Of a stretch of DNA of 64,000 bases, positions 9,127 through 17,317 are shown one piece after another. Location of the stretch: assembly GCF_001544075.1 (NCBI RefSeq), contig NZ_BCNT01000004.1:186001-250000 (forward strand). The letters run 5' to 3'. The stretch is from Comamonas terrae (GTDB lineage Bacteria > Pseudomonadota > Gammaproteobacteria > Burkholderiales > Burkholderiaceae_C). A model generated the notes under the pieces. That model was not told where the DNA came from. It saw only the letters and a list, made by a program, of their open reading frames with translations, and made no database searches. How positions within the stretch are numbered: position 1 is the first letter of the stretch; each line of letters begins with the position of its first letter. Position numbers and translations under genes: made by a program.

Positions 9127-9705
9127 ATGGAATCCGAAGCATTGCAGGCTGAAGACGTCTGGCTGTTGCCCGGCTGGCAGAACTCGGACGCCGATCATTG
9201 GCAAAGCCGTTGGCAGGCCCTGTACGGCTACCGGCGGCTGGAGCAGCACGACTGGCTGCGTCCGCTGCGCGGGGACTGGAGCATACGCCTGCAGGAAACC
9301 GTGCTGGATGCGCCGCGGCCCGTGGTCCTGGCGGCGCACAGCCTGGGCTGCGTGCTGGTGGCGTGGTGGGCCGCCCATGCAGCGGCGGGCAACGAGAAGC
9401 TCGCCCGCAAGGTGGCCGGTGCGCTGCTGGTGGCTCCGGCCGATACCGAGCAGGACAGCCTGCGTGCCGTGCTGCCGGGCTGGGCGCCGGTAATGATGCA
9501 GAAGCTGCCGTTTCCCTCCATCGTGGTGGGCAGCGAGAGCGATCCCTATTGCACGCTGGCGCGCGCCCAGGCCATGGCTCATGCCTGGGGCAGCCGTTTC
9601 GTGAACGCGGGTGCCGCCGGTCATATCAACACGGCCAGCGGCCTGGGCAACTGGGGCAGCGGCCATGCGCTGCTGCAAACCTTTCAACCTAGAAATGGCA
9701 GTTGA
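9127..9705 (+). CDS. RBBP9/YdeN-family serine hydrolase
   Basis: A 192-residue alpha/beta hydrolase of the RBBP9 family. The opening VWLLPGWQNSDADHWQ is the family signature. The expected triad is visible: Ser72 in AAHSLGC, Asp139 in SESDPYC and His166 in GAAGHINT. Members hydrolyse small esters in vitro; the bacterial role is unknown. It sits between parA and parB on the same strand, 51 bp after parA. Its last codons (R-N-G-S-stop) form part of the left arm of a 20-bp inverted repeat, so its C-terminus may have been changed by that element. Confidence 0.88.
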   Translation: MESEALQAEDVWLLPGWQNSDADHWQSRWQALYGYRRLEQHDWLRPLRGDWSIRLQETVLDAPRPVVLAAHSLGCVLVAWWAAHAAAGNEKLARKVAGALLVAPADTEQDSLRAVLPGWAPVMMQKLPFPSIVVGSESDPYCTLARAQAMAHAWGSRFVNAGAAGHINTASGLGNWGSGHALLQTFQPRNGS

Positions 9706-9926
9706 CCGCTTGCCTTTTTCACGAGAGCCGCATGAACACTGATTTTCACTGCTTCGTTCGCATTCACCCATGTGGTGAACAGCGCTACACGCCCGCCAGC
9801 ACCGCGCCCGGAGCGCCATGCGGCGTTGCAAATCCTCGCCATGGCAAAGCCATTGCTGCGGTTTGCGCCTTGCCTGGCATACCGGTCACGGCACTGGCGG
9901 ACGTGTTCAACTACCGTTTCTAGGTT
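9686..9926. repeat. 241-bp segment bounded by 20-bp inverted repeats (MITE-like candidate)
   Basis: AACCTAGAAATGGCAGTTGA at 9686-9705 is matched at 18 of 20 positions by the reverse complement of 9907-9926. The inner 201 bp hold no convincing gene. The left arm includes the stop codon of the RBBP9-like gene and the right arm ends 17 bp before the parB start. Symmetry of this size is what a miniature inverted-repeat transposable element shows. I found no clear target-site duplication and no second copy in the window, so the mobile nature is inference. Confidence 0.55.
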
Positions 9927-9943
9927 CAAGGAAAGAACAAGCC

Positions 9944-10873
9944 ATGGTGACAAAGAAACCCAAGGGGCTGGGACGCGGCCTGGAAGCACTGCTGGGCCCC
10001 AAGGTCAGCGAAAAGGCCGAGGCCGGGCAGGGCGCCGCGCCTGCCGGCGTGCCGACCAGCCTGGCGCTGGAAGTGATGGTGCCCGGCCAGTACCAGCCGC
10101 GCACGCGCATGGACGAGGGCGCGCTGTACGAGCTGGCCGAAAGCATCAAGGCCCAGGGCATCATGCAGCCCATTCTGGTGCGCAGGCTCAGCAAGGGAGA
10201 GCACAGCGGCAAGTACGAAATCATTGCCGGCGAACGGCGCTTCCGCGCTTCGCGCCTGGCCGGCCTGACCGAGGTGCCGGTGCTGGTGCGCGAGGTGCCA
10301 GACGAGGCCGCGGCCGCCATGGCGCTGATCGAGAACATCCAGCGCGAGGACCTCAATCCGCTGGAAGAGGCCCAGGGCCTGTCGCGCCTGGTCAAGGAGT
10401 TCGGCCTGACGCACGAACAGGCCGCCCAGGCCGTGGGCCGCTCGCGCAGCGCCGCGACCAATCTGCTGCGCCTGCTGAACCTGGCCGAGCCCGTGCAGAC
10501 CATGCTCATGGCCGGCGATATCGACATGGGCCATGCGCGGGCGCTCCTCACGCTGGATCGCGCCACGCAGATCACGGCGGGCAACCAGATCGCGGCCAAG
10601 AAGCTGTCGGTGCGCGAGGCCGAGTCCCTGGTCAAGAAGATCGGCGCGGAATTCAGCCTCACGCGCCAGAAGGCCAAGAAGGACGTCAAGTCGCGCGACG
10701 TCAAGCGCATCGAGGAAGAGCTGTCGGACCTGCTGATGGCCGACGTGGAGGTGCGCGTCAAGAAGACCGTGCGCCGCGGCGGCAAGGTGCAGGACGTGGG
10801 CGAGGTGGCGATCCAGTTCGGCTCGCTCGAAGCGCTCAACGGCATCATCGAGCGCCTGCGCGCCGAAGGCTGA
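9944..10873 (+). CDS. parB: Chromosome partitioning protein ParB (Spo0J)
   Basis: A 309-residue CTP-dependent DNA clamp that loads at parS. It starts with the basic KKPKGLGRGLEALLG leader typical of chromosomal ParB and contacted by ParA. The CTP-binding domain shows GERRFRASRLAGL and ENIQREDLNPLEEAQ; the helix-turn-helix (HEQAAQAVGRSRSAATNLLRL) follows at about 165-185, and a C-terminal dimerisation part ends the protein. The ATG at 9944 has AAGGAAAG upstream; a 42-codon upstream extension runs through the inverted-repeat segment and is unlikely to be used. Five parS-like sites lie within 8 kb upstream. Confidence 0.96.
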   Translation: MVTKKPKGLGRGLEALLGPKVSEKAEAGQGAAPAGVPTSLALEVMVPGQYQPRTRMDEGALYELAESIKAQGIMQPILVRRLSKGEHSGKYEIIAGERRFRASRLAGLTEVPVLVREVPDEAAAAMALIENIQREDLNPLEEAQGLSRLVKEFGLTHEQAAQAVGRSRSAATNLLRLLNLAEPVQTMLMAGDIDMGHARALLTLDRATQITAGNQIAAKKLSVREAESLVKKIGAEFSLTRQKAKKDVKSRDVKRIEEELSDLLMADVEVRVKKTVRRGGKVQDVGEVAIQFGSLEALNGIIERLRAEG

Positions 10874-10893
10874 AGCGCGCGCCCTGCCAAACA

Positions 10894-10919
10894 AAAAGGC
10901 CTCCGCAAGGAGGCCTTTT
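10894..10919. terminator. Bidirectional terminator between parB and the CsgG-like gene
   Basis: AAAAGGCCTCC-GCAA-GGAGGCCTTTT is a perfect 11-bp stem with a GCAA tetraloop and A and T runs on the two sides, so it can serve both converging genes. Confidence 0.92.
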
Positions 10920-10943
10920 GCATGGGACGGAGCCCCGGAGCGA

Positions 10944-11771
10944 TTACTGGCCGACCTTGAGCTGGCCGCCGCGGCCCAGGCCGCCCTTGACTTCCTGCGC
11001 CTTGTAGTTGCGCAGCGAGACCACCATGTTGTTGTAGGCGTCCATGAAGGCGGCCACGGTGGCCTTGCCTTCGGGCGAGCGCGAGAAGCCGCCCAGGCCG
11101 GCTGCAGCGCCGCCGCCGAAGGCACCCATGGCCGCGCCGAAATTGGTGGCCGTGGCATTGCCTTCGGAGATCGAGATCTGCACGCCCGAGCGGATGTCGA
11201 ACATGCTCAGCGTCACGACCGAGGCCTTGCTCTGCATGGCGCCGCCGATCAGCGTGCCCACGTTGCCGAACAGGCCGCCCACGCCGGCAGCCAGCTGGCC
11301 CGTGGCGTCGTTGTCGATGATGATGGACGGCTCCATGTAGTAGTCGGCCGCCACGCGCTGGCCCTTCTGCTGGCGCGAGCCGGCGCGGAACTCGCCCGAG
11401 TTGCGCTGCTTGTCGGTGATGGCGCTGAGCTTGCTTTCGGTGCGGTTGTTGCCGATGGAGGTGATCACGAAGCAGTTGGACTGCTGCACGGCCAGGCGGA
11501 TCAGCGGCTCGATGGTCGTGATCTTGGTGGCGGCGCCGAAGCTGGCATACCACTCCTTGCCGCGGCCGTCGTCCACGGCCAGCGTGCCCAGGGGTGCGCT
11601 GCAGCGCTCCAGCGTGGGGTTGGCATTCACGCTGCTGGCGCCCCCGGCTGCGCCGGTAGCCGCCGTGGGGGCCGTGCCGGTGCTGATCGTGCCGCCGCCG
11701 GGGGTCACGCAGCCGGCCAGGGCCAGGGAGGCAGCCAGGGCTGCAAGGCGCAGAGTTGTCTTCTTGGACAT
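10944..11771 (-). CDS. CsgG-like outer-membrane lipoprotein
   Basis: A 275-residue predicted lipoprotein: basic start, hydrophobic stretch and lipobox LAGC with Cys21. The mature part, with Gly/Ala/Thr-rich spacer, contains blocks such as PLIRLAVQQSNCFVI and AADYYMEPSIII and a Gly/Ala-rich segment (AAMGAFGGGAAAGLGGF) resembling the membrane-spanning part of CsgG/HfaB proteins. CsgG forms a secretion pore for curli subunits, but no curli genes are nearby, so the role is open. It follows a Sel1-repeat lipoprotein gene by 62 bp and is probably co-transcribed with it. Confidence 0.75.
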   Translation of the reverse strand: MSKKTTLRLAALAASLALAGCVTPGGGTISTGTAPTAATGAAGGASSVNANPTLERCSAPLGTLAVDDGRGKEWYASFGAATKITTIEPLIRLAVQQSNCFVITSIGNNRTESKLSAITDKQRNSGEFRAGSRQQKGQRVAADYYMEPSIIIDNDATGQLAAGVGGLFGNVGTLIGGAMQSKASVVTLSMFDIRSGVQISISEGNATATNFGAAMGAFGGGAAAGLGGFSRSPEGKATVAAFMDAYNNMVVSLRNYKAQEVKGGLGRGGQLKVGQ

Positions 11772-11833
11772 GAATATGCTTTCAGTTGTGTAAAGGATTT
11801 TGAAAAAAGGCGCTGAAGCGGCGCCGCCGGCTT

Positions 11834-12436
11834 TCAGCGCAGATACCAGCCCGTTGTGCCCCAGATCCAGCTATAGGGCGTATTGGCGTACCAGGCATTG
11901 AGCGATTTGCGGTCCTCTTCGCGCACCCGGTAGTTTTCCTGGGCTTCGCGCTTGGCTGCCTGGGCCTGGGGCAGCAGGCGCTTGGCCTCCTTGTTGCCCT
12001 TGGCCGCGGCACGCGAGAGCCAGGTTTCGGCTTCCGCGGGGTCGGAACCCATTTCCTCGAAGCCCAGCAGGTAGAGCCGGCCCAGGGCAAACTGGGCGGG
12101 ACCGTAGCCGCGGTCACCGGCCTTGCGCATCCATTCGATGGCCTGGTAGGTGTTGCGCTCCACGCCGTCGCCGCGCAGCAGGCGCAGGCCGAGGTCGTAT
12201 GCCGCCTTGGGGTCGCGCTCGGCCAGGGCGGCCAGCGCGGCCATGCGGCGTTCTGCTTCGGGATTGACGGGCTCGCCCTGGAAGGTGGCGATATGGCGCG
12301 GCTGGTTCACGCACTGGTCGCCATTGCAAAGGCGCACCGTGGGTGCCAGCGGTGTGAGTTGCTCTTCCGGTGTCTGCGTCGCACAACCCGTCAGCATCAA
12401 GGCAGCCAGTGACAGGCTGGTGAAAACAAGGCGCAT
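11834..12436 (-). CDS. Sel1/TPR-repeat lipoprotein
   Basis: A 200-residue predicted lipoprotein. The start MRLVFTSLSL has GAGGAATA upstream, and the lipobox is MLTGC. Residues about 65-140 hold two Sel1-like repeats (AAYDLGLRLLRGDGVERN and PAQFALGRLYLLG), helical repeats used for protein contacts. The C-terminal part is charged and ends with an aromatic tail. It is the first gene of a two-gene unit with the CsgG-like lipoprotein, which suggests a shared envelope function. No specific function can be assigned. Confidence 0.82.
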   Translation of the reverse strand: MRLVFTSLSLAALMLTGCATQTPEEQLTPLAPTVRLCNGDQCVNQPRHIATFQGEPVNPEAERRMAALAALAERDPKAAYDLGLRLLRGDGVERNTYQAIEWMRKAGDRGYGPAQFALGRLYLLGFEEMGSDPAEAETWLSRAAAKGNKEAKRLLPQAQAAKREAQENYRVREEDRKSLNAWYANTPYSWIWGTTGWYLR

Positions 12437-12475
12437 GGATATTCCTCGGAGATTCTGATTCACAGAGTAAGAAAA

Positions 12476-12481
12476 AGTATA
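12476..12481 (-). promoter_or_regulatory. Possible -10 element for the lipoprotein pair
   Basis: On the minus strand TATACT lies 40 bp upstream of the Sel1 lipoprotein start in an AT-rich patch containing CGTATAGGTATACT. No good -35 stands at the right distance. The remainder of the gap up to 12674 is AT-rich and shows no gene. Confidence 0.35.
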
Positions 12482-12674
12482 CCTATACGTATTGCGTAAA
12501 TTCTGTGCAGATCGTATGGAGAGGTGCCCGATTTTCCACGCAGTTCGCCACGGCGCAAATACCGGATGGGCTTAAATGGGCGATTTGAATATCAATGAGA
12601 TTCGGGGAATTAATAGTTTCAACGGGTTTTGTTTCAGAACATTACATTTTGTTTTTAGGGCACCATCGCCCACC

Positions 12675-13469
12675 ATGCTCCGTTTATCCGCCATGACCTT
12701 CTGGCCCTTGCCGGCCTTGCTGACCTGGGCTGCCGCTTGGACGGCGTATGCGCTGTGCAGCAAATTCCTGCCCTGGTGGCTGGCTTTTCTGCTGGCCGGG
12801 AGCCTGGGCTGCCTGGCCAGCCTCCGGGGCTCTACCTGGTGGCGCCGGCTGATGATCGCGGGCGGTTTTCCGCTGTCCTTTGTCGCGCTGTCGGCCAGCA
12901 TGCTGCCGGGCTGGGCCTGGCTGCTGCCGCTGGCATTGCTGCTGCTGGTCTATCCGCTCAACGCATGGCGCGATGCACCGCTCTTTCCCACCCCGCTGGA
13001 TGCGCTGGACGGCCTGGCCGAGAAGATCGCGCTGCCGCCGGGTTCGGCGGTGCTCGACGCGGGCTGCGGCCTGGGTGACGGGCTCAAGGCCTTGCGCAGG
13101 GCCTTGCCGCAGGCCCGGCTCCACGGCCTGGAATGGAGCTGGCCGCTGCGCTGGCTGTGCGCGCTGCGCTGCCCCTGGGCACGCGTGCGACGCGCGGATA
13201 TCTGGCTGGCGGACTGGAGCGGCTACCAGCTCGTGTATCTGTTCCAGCGGCCCGAAAGCATGGGCCGCGCGGCGGTCAAGGCCGCCACCGAAATGCAGCC
13301 CGGCAGCTGGCTGGTAAGCCTTGACTTTCCCCTGCCCGGCGTGGAGCCCAGTTTCGAGCTGCCCGGCGCGGGGCGCCACCGTGCCTGGGTGTATGCGATG
13401 CCGCTGGGCGGTCCGGAGGAGGCCCTGCAGGAACCCGGGCCGGGCCGCCCCAGGGACGGCCGTTTCTGA
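12675..13469 (+). CDS. Membrane-anchored class I SAM methyltransferase-like protein
   Basis: About 264 residues. Two to three hydrophobic helices fill residues 5-95 (for example WWLAFLLAGSLGCLASL and WAWLLPLALLLLVYPL). They are followed by a methyltransferase fold with SAM motif I, AVLDAGCGLGDGLKAL, and the post-I acidic residue in LHGLEWSW. The substrate is unknown. The start is uncertain: ATG 12675 gives a compact protein, ATG 12693 is also possible, and a 33-codon upstream extension looks non-coding. It converges on the AraC regulator gene; its role is not suggested by neighbours. Confidence 0.7.
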   Translation: MLRLSAMTFWPLPALLTWAAAWTAYALCSKFLPWWLAFLLAGSLGCLASLRGSTWWRRLMIAGGFPLSFVALSASMLPGWAWLLPLALLLLVYPLNAWRDAPLFPTPLDALDGLAEKIALPPGSAVLDAGCGLGDGLKALRRALPQARLHGLEWSWPLRWLCALRCPWARVRRADIWLADWSGYQLVYLFQRPESMGRAAVKAATEMQPGSWLVSLDFPLPGVEPSFELPGAGRHRAWVYAMPLGGPEEALQEPGPGRPRDGRF

Positions 13470-13486
13470 CGCGGTCGGGGGCGGTT

Positions 13487-14377
13487 CTAGGCGTCCGGTG
13501 GCGTCCCGCTGTGCAGGCCGAAAAAGCGGGCGGGCGGCATGCCCACGGTGCGGCGCACCATGGCACTGAAGGCACTGGGGCTGTAGTCGAGCTCGGCGGC
13601 AATGCGCTGTATGGGCCAGTTGCGCGCGGCCAGGCTGGTGGCATGGGCCAGCACCACCTGCTGGCGCCAGTGGGTGAAGGTGCATTCGAGTTCCTGGCGG
13701 AACAGGCGGGCGACCGTGCGCGGACTGGCACCTGTGTCGCGTGCCCAGTCCTGGAGCGTCAGATGGCGGGTCGGATCGGCCAGCACGGCCTCGCACAGCA
13801 GACGCAGGCGCTTGTCCTGGGGCAGGTTCACGCCCAGCGGCACGGCGCTGGCGCGGCGCAGCTCGTCCAGCAGCAGGGCGCTCAGATGGCTTTCGCGTGC
13901 AAGGTCCGCGCTGCACAGCGGCGCACCGTCGTCGGGCTCGGTGGACAGTTCCCGCGCCACGGCGCGCAGCAGGTCCGAGGCATTGAGCACGCGGCACTGG
14001 CGCCAGGCGGCCTCGTGCGCGCGCGGCACGTCGGGACCGCAGCGCCCTTCGGGCTGGTGGAAATACAGGGTGCGCAAGTCGGCGCTCTCCACCATGGTCA
14101 CTGCATGCTCCACGCCCGGCGGCACCCATAGCGCACGTGACGGCGGCACGATGAAAGTGCCCTGCGCCACCGTCAGGCGTATGGTTCCGGTGGTGGAGAT
14201 GGCCAGCTGTGCCCAGGGATGGCGGTGGGGAACGACCTGGGTGTCCACTTCCAGCCAGCGGCATTTGGCCCGTACGGGGCGCCGGGCCGTAGGCACGAAG
14301 AGATGGGGCGTGAGCGACTCCACGTAGCTGGAGGCCTTGCCTGCGCGCAGCGGTTCGATGGGCATGGTGCTTGGCAT
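13487..14377 (-). CDS. AraC-family transcriptional regulator
   Basis: A 296-residue regulator with an N-terminal cupin-like sensor (VVPHRHPWAQLAI and VPPGVEHAV, the histidine-containing strands) and a C-terminal double helix-turn-helix of about 100 residues (SPRTVARLFRQELECTFTHW, then IQRIAAELDYSPSAFSAMVR). The domain order fits AraC regulators that respond to a small molecule bound in the cupin. It is divergent from a major-facilitator exporter gene with only about 56 bp between start codons, so that exporter is its likely target. Confidence 0.9.
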   Translation of the reverse strand: MPSTMPIEPLRAGKASSYVESLTPHLFVPTARRPVRAKCRWLEVDTQVVPHRHPWAQLAISTTGTIRLTVAQGTFIVPPSRALWVPPGVEHAVTMVESADLRTLYFHQPEGRCGPDVPRAHEAAWRQCRVLNASDLLRAVARELSTEPDDGAPLCSADLARESHLSALLLDELRRASAVPLGVNLPQDKRLRLLCEAVLADPTRHLTLQDWARDTGASPRTVARLFRQELECTFTHWRQQVVLAHATSLAARNWPIQRIAAELDYSPSAFSAMVRRTVGMPPARFFGLHSGTPPDA

Positions 14378-14433
14378 GTTTGCAACAGCAATTGGCAGAC
14401 TATCGCATACAAGACGTGGAAGCACTGCCTAAG

Positions 14434-15723
14434 ATGCGATCCATGAACCGCCCCGCTTCCACCACTTCGTCTCCTGCTGCTCCCGATACGTTGCGCAGCG
14501 ATGCGCGCACCATCGGGCTGATCGGCCTGGCCCATGGCTCCTCGCACTTTTTCCACCTGCTGCTGCCGCCGCTGTTTCCCTGGCTGATCAAGGACTTCGG
14601 CTACAGCTATGCCGAGCTCAGCGTGCTGGTGTCGCTGTTCTTCGTGGTCTCGGGCACGGGGCAGGCGCTGGCCGGCTTTGCGGTGGACCGCTTCGGCGCG
14701 CGGCCCATCCTGTTCTCGGCGCTCGGCAGCTTTGTCGTGGCCGGCCTCATCGCCAGCACGGCGCAGGGCTACGCCATGCTGCTGGCCGCGGCCTTTTTTG
14801 CAGGCCTGGGCAATGCGCCGTTCCACCCCGTGGACTTCACCATCCTCAACAAGCGGGTCTCGCAGCAGCGCATAGGCCATGCTTTCTCGGTGCATGGCCT
14901 GTCGGGCAATATCGGCTGGGCGCTCGCGCCGGTGTTCATGGCCGGCATCACCTCGGCCACGGGCTCGTGGCGCACGGCCTGCTTCTGCGGCGCGCTCTGG
15001 GCGGCCGTGGTGCTGGCCATCATGGTGCTCAACCGCGATGCGCTGGACGATCGCGCCCAGACCGCCGGCGCGCCCGCGGCCAGGCCCGACAGTCATGCCG
15101 CGGCGGTGCCCAGGGAGCATCCGATGGCCTTCATGAAGCTGCCTTCGGTGTGGCTGTGCTTCTCGTTCTTTTTCTGGAGCACCTGCGCGCTCAGCGCCAT
15201 CCAGAGCTTTGCCAGCCCCGCCATGCAGGCCATGTACGGGCTGCCGCTGAGCGTGACGGCGCTCATCGTCACGGGCTACATGCTGTGCGGGGCCGCGGGC
15301 ATGCTGGTCGGCGGCTTCCTGGTGGGACGCGTGCAGCGGCTGGAGAAGGTGATTTCCATCTGCATGATGGGCTCGGGCATTTTGCTGTTCATCGTCGGCA
15401 CGGGCTGGCTGCCGGGCATGGCGGCCGTGGCCGTGGCGTCCATCGCCGGCCTCGGCACGGGTCTGGCCGGACCTTCGCGCGACATGCTGATCAAGCGCGC
15501 CGCGCCGCCCGGCGCCACGGGCCGCGTCTACGGCACGGTCTACTCGGGTCTGGATCTGGGCTTTTGCCTGGCAGCGCCGGTGTTCGGCTGGATGCTCGAC
15601 CATCAGATGCACAACAGCGTGTTCTACGGCTCCGCCATCGCTCTGGTGCTCAGCGTGGTATCCGCCGTCATCGTGGGCGACGGCGTGAGCAAGAAAAGCC
15701 GCGCTGCGCTGGCTGCGGGTTAA
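14434..15723 (+). CDS. Major facilitator superfamily exporter, Fsr-like
   Basis: About 429 residues with twelve hydrophobic segments and a central hydrophilic loop. GLAHGSSHFFHLLLPPLFPWL, slightly varied, is the opening helix of the fosmidomycin-resistance (Fsr) type of the MFS, and AVDRFGARPILF is the loop 2-3 motif A. It would be a drug or metabolite/H+ antiporter in the inner membrane. ATG 14434 has GGAAG upstream; ATG 14443 is an equally possible start. The divergent AraC gene probably controls it. Confidence 0.88.
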   Translation: MRSMNRPASTTSSPAAPDTLRSDARTIGLIGLAHGSSHFFHLLLPPLFPWLIKDFGYSYAELSVLVSLFFVVSGTGQALAGFAVDRFGARPILFSALGSFVVAGLIASTAQGYAMLLAAAFFAGLGNAPFHPVDFTILNKRVSQQRIGHAFSVHGLSGNIGWALAPVFMAGITSATGSWRTACFCGALWAAVVLAIMVLNRDALDDRAQTAGAPAARPDSHAAAVPREHPMAFMKLPSVWLCFSFFFWSTCALSAIQSFASPAMQAMYGLPLSVTALIVTGYMLCGAAGMLVGGFLVGRVQRLEKVISICMMGSGILLFIVGTGWLPGMAAVAVASIAGLGTGLAGPSRDMLIKRAAPPGATGRVYGTVYSGLDLGFCLAAPVFGWMLDHQMHNSVFYGSAIALVLSVVSAVIVGDGVSKKSRAALAAG

Positions 15724-15747
15724 GGCGCGGCAGCTGCCGGCCGCAAT

Positions 15748-15779
15748 GCCTCCGGAAGGGATTCCGGGGGCTTTTTTTC
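15748..15779 (+). terminator. Terminator after the MFS exporter gene
   Basis: GCCTCCGGAA pairs with TTCCGGGGGC around GGGA, one mismatch, followed by seven T. Confidence 0.85.
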
Positions 15780-15941
15780 GGCTGCCGGCGGCGCTCCGGC
15801 CATGGCGTGTGCGTGTTTTCCCCTGTCTCGTTCTGGCGCCGGCATGGGCGGTGCGCTGCTAAGCTGGCCCGTTTTCGGGGCTTTGCCGCTCCATGCCCAC
15901 CGGCATGTGCGCGGCCGCCCGCAATCCAGAGGAGACACGCC

Positions 15942-17243
15942 ATGGTTGGCACCCCCCGCCGCGCGGCCCATGCAGCCGCCGCCCTGTTTCGCATTTCCCC
16001 GCTGGCCCTGGCCCTGCTGCTGGGCACGGCCCAGGCCGCACCGCAGGCGCCCGTGCTGGAGCTGGCGCAGAAGGAGCAGCAGCCGCTGCTCGACACCTTG
16101 CGCGACCTGGTGCACATCGAGTCCGGCAGCAAGGACGTGGAGGGCGTGAAGAAGATTGCCGACTACGTGGCCGGCAAGCTGCGCGCGCAGGGCGGCAAGG
16201 TGGAGGTGATACAGCCCACCGACGTATACCGCCTGGATGACACGCCCGAACAGGTCGGCCCCATGGTGCATGCCGAATTCAAGGGCAAGGGCACGAGCCG
16301 CATCATGCTGATCGCCCACATGGACACGGTCTACCTGCCCGGCATGCTCAAGGACCAGCCGTTTCGCATCGACGGTGACAAGGCCTACGGCCTGGGCATT
16401 GCCGACGACAAGCAGGGTGTGGCCCTGATCCTGCACACGGTGGAGCTGCTGAAGAAGCGCGGTTTCGACGACTACGGCACACTCACGGTGCTGATCAACG
16501 GCGACGAGGAAATCAGCTCGCCCGGCGCGCGCAGCACCATCACGCGCCTGGGCGCCGAGCAGGACGCCGTGTTCTCGTTCGAGGGCGGCGGCACCGACGG
16601 CAGCCTGCGCCTGGCCACCAGCGGCATCGGCGCGGCCTACCTCCAGGTCAAGGGCAAGGCCTCGCATGCGGGCGCCAAGCCCGAGGACGGCGTGAATGCG
16701 CTCTACGAGCTGTCGCACCAGCTGCTGCAGCTCAAGGACCTGTCCCGGCCCGAGCAGGGACTCAAGCTCAACTGGACCGTGGCCAAGGCCGGCACCAACC
16801 GCAACGTGATCCCCGCCGAGGCCACGGCCCAGGCCGATGCGCGCGCGCTGCGCGTGGCCGACTTCACGGCGCTGGAGAAAGCCATGCACGACAAGGTGGG
16901 CCACAAGCTGCTCGAAGCCAGCAAGGTGGAGCTCAAGTTCGAGGTGCGCCGCCCGCCGCTGGAGGCCAGCGAGGCCGCGCGCAAGCTGGCCCGGCATGCG
17001 CAAGGCATTTACGGCGACGAACTGAAGCTGCCCATGAAGGTCATGGACAAGGCCACGGGCGGGGGCACCGATGCGGCCTTTGCGGCCCTCAAGGCCAAGG
17101 GCGCGGTGATCGAAGGCTTCGGCCTCAGCGGCTATGGCGCCCACTCCAACGATGCCGAATACGTGCAGGTCAACACCATCGCGCCGCGCCTGTACCTGGC
17201 CGTGCGCATGATCGAGGACCTGTCGCGCGGGCAGGTGAAGTAA
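15942..17243 (+). CDS. Exported M20 metallopeptidase, glutamate carboxypeptidase (CPG2) type
   Basis: A 433-residue zinc exopeptidase. CPG2 relatives release C-terminal glutamate from folate-like or N-acyl substrates. A signal peptide precedes cleavage near ALLLGTAQAA (about residues 20-33), so it acts in the periplasm. Metal-site motifs are in order: AHMDTVY (His126, Asp128), GIADDKQG (bridging Asp), NGDEEISSPG (catalytic Glu pair), and GAHSNDAEY near the C-terminus. The ATG has GGAGA 8 bp upstream; an in-frame open stretch far upstream is a shadow of the exporter gene. It has its own terminator. Confidence 0.9.
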   Translation: MVGTPRRAAHAAAALFRISPLALALLLGTAQAAPQAPVLELAQKEQQPLLDTLRDLVHIESGSKDVEGVKKIADYVAGKLRAQGGKVEVIQPTDVYRLDDTPEQVGPMVHAEFKGKGTSRIMLIAHMDTVYLPGMLKDQPFRIDGDKAYGLGIADDKQGVALILHTVELLKKRGFDDYGTLTVLINGDEEISSPGARSTITRLGAEQDAVFSFEGGGTDGSLRLATSGIGAAYLQVKGKASHAGAKPEDGVNALYELSHQLLQLKDLSRPEQGLKLNWTVAKAGTNRNVIPAEATAQADARALRVADFTALEKAMHDKVGHKLLEASKVELKFEVRRPPLEASEAARKLARHAQGIYGDELKLPMKVMDKATGGGTDAAFAALKAKGAVIEGFGLSGYGAHSNDAEYVQVNTIAPRLYLAVRMIEDLSRGQVK

Positions 17244-17264
17244 GGCTGCCCGAGCGGCTCCGGC

Positions 17265-17297
17265 AAAAAAGGCTTGCCCTGGGGCAAGCCTTTTTTG
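17265..17297. terminator. Bidirectional terminator between carboxypeptidase and Bug genes
   Basis: AAAAAAGGCTTGCC-CTGG-GGCAAGCCTTTTTT is a perfect stem flanked by A and T runs, placed between two converging genes. Confidence 0.92.
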
Positions 17298-17317
17298 CTG
17301 CTGCGGGGGCGCGCGGC

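Noticed and set aside
9684-9989. Possible 101-residue minus-strand gene within the inverted-repeat segment and parB start
   Set aside because: It is formed by the 241-bp repeat-bounded segment and overlaps parB; no family or ribosome site is recognisable. It might be the remains of element coding sequence, but I cannot support a gene.
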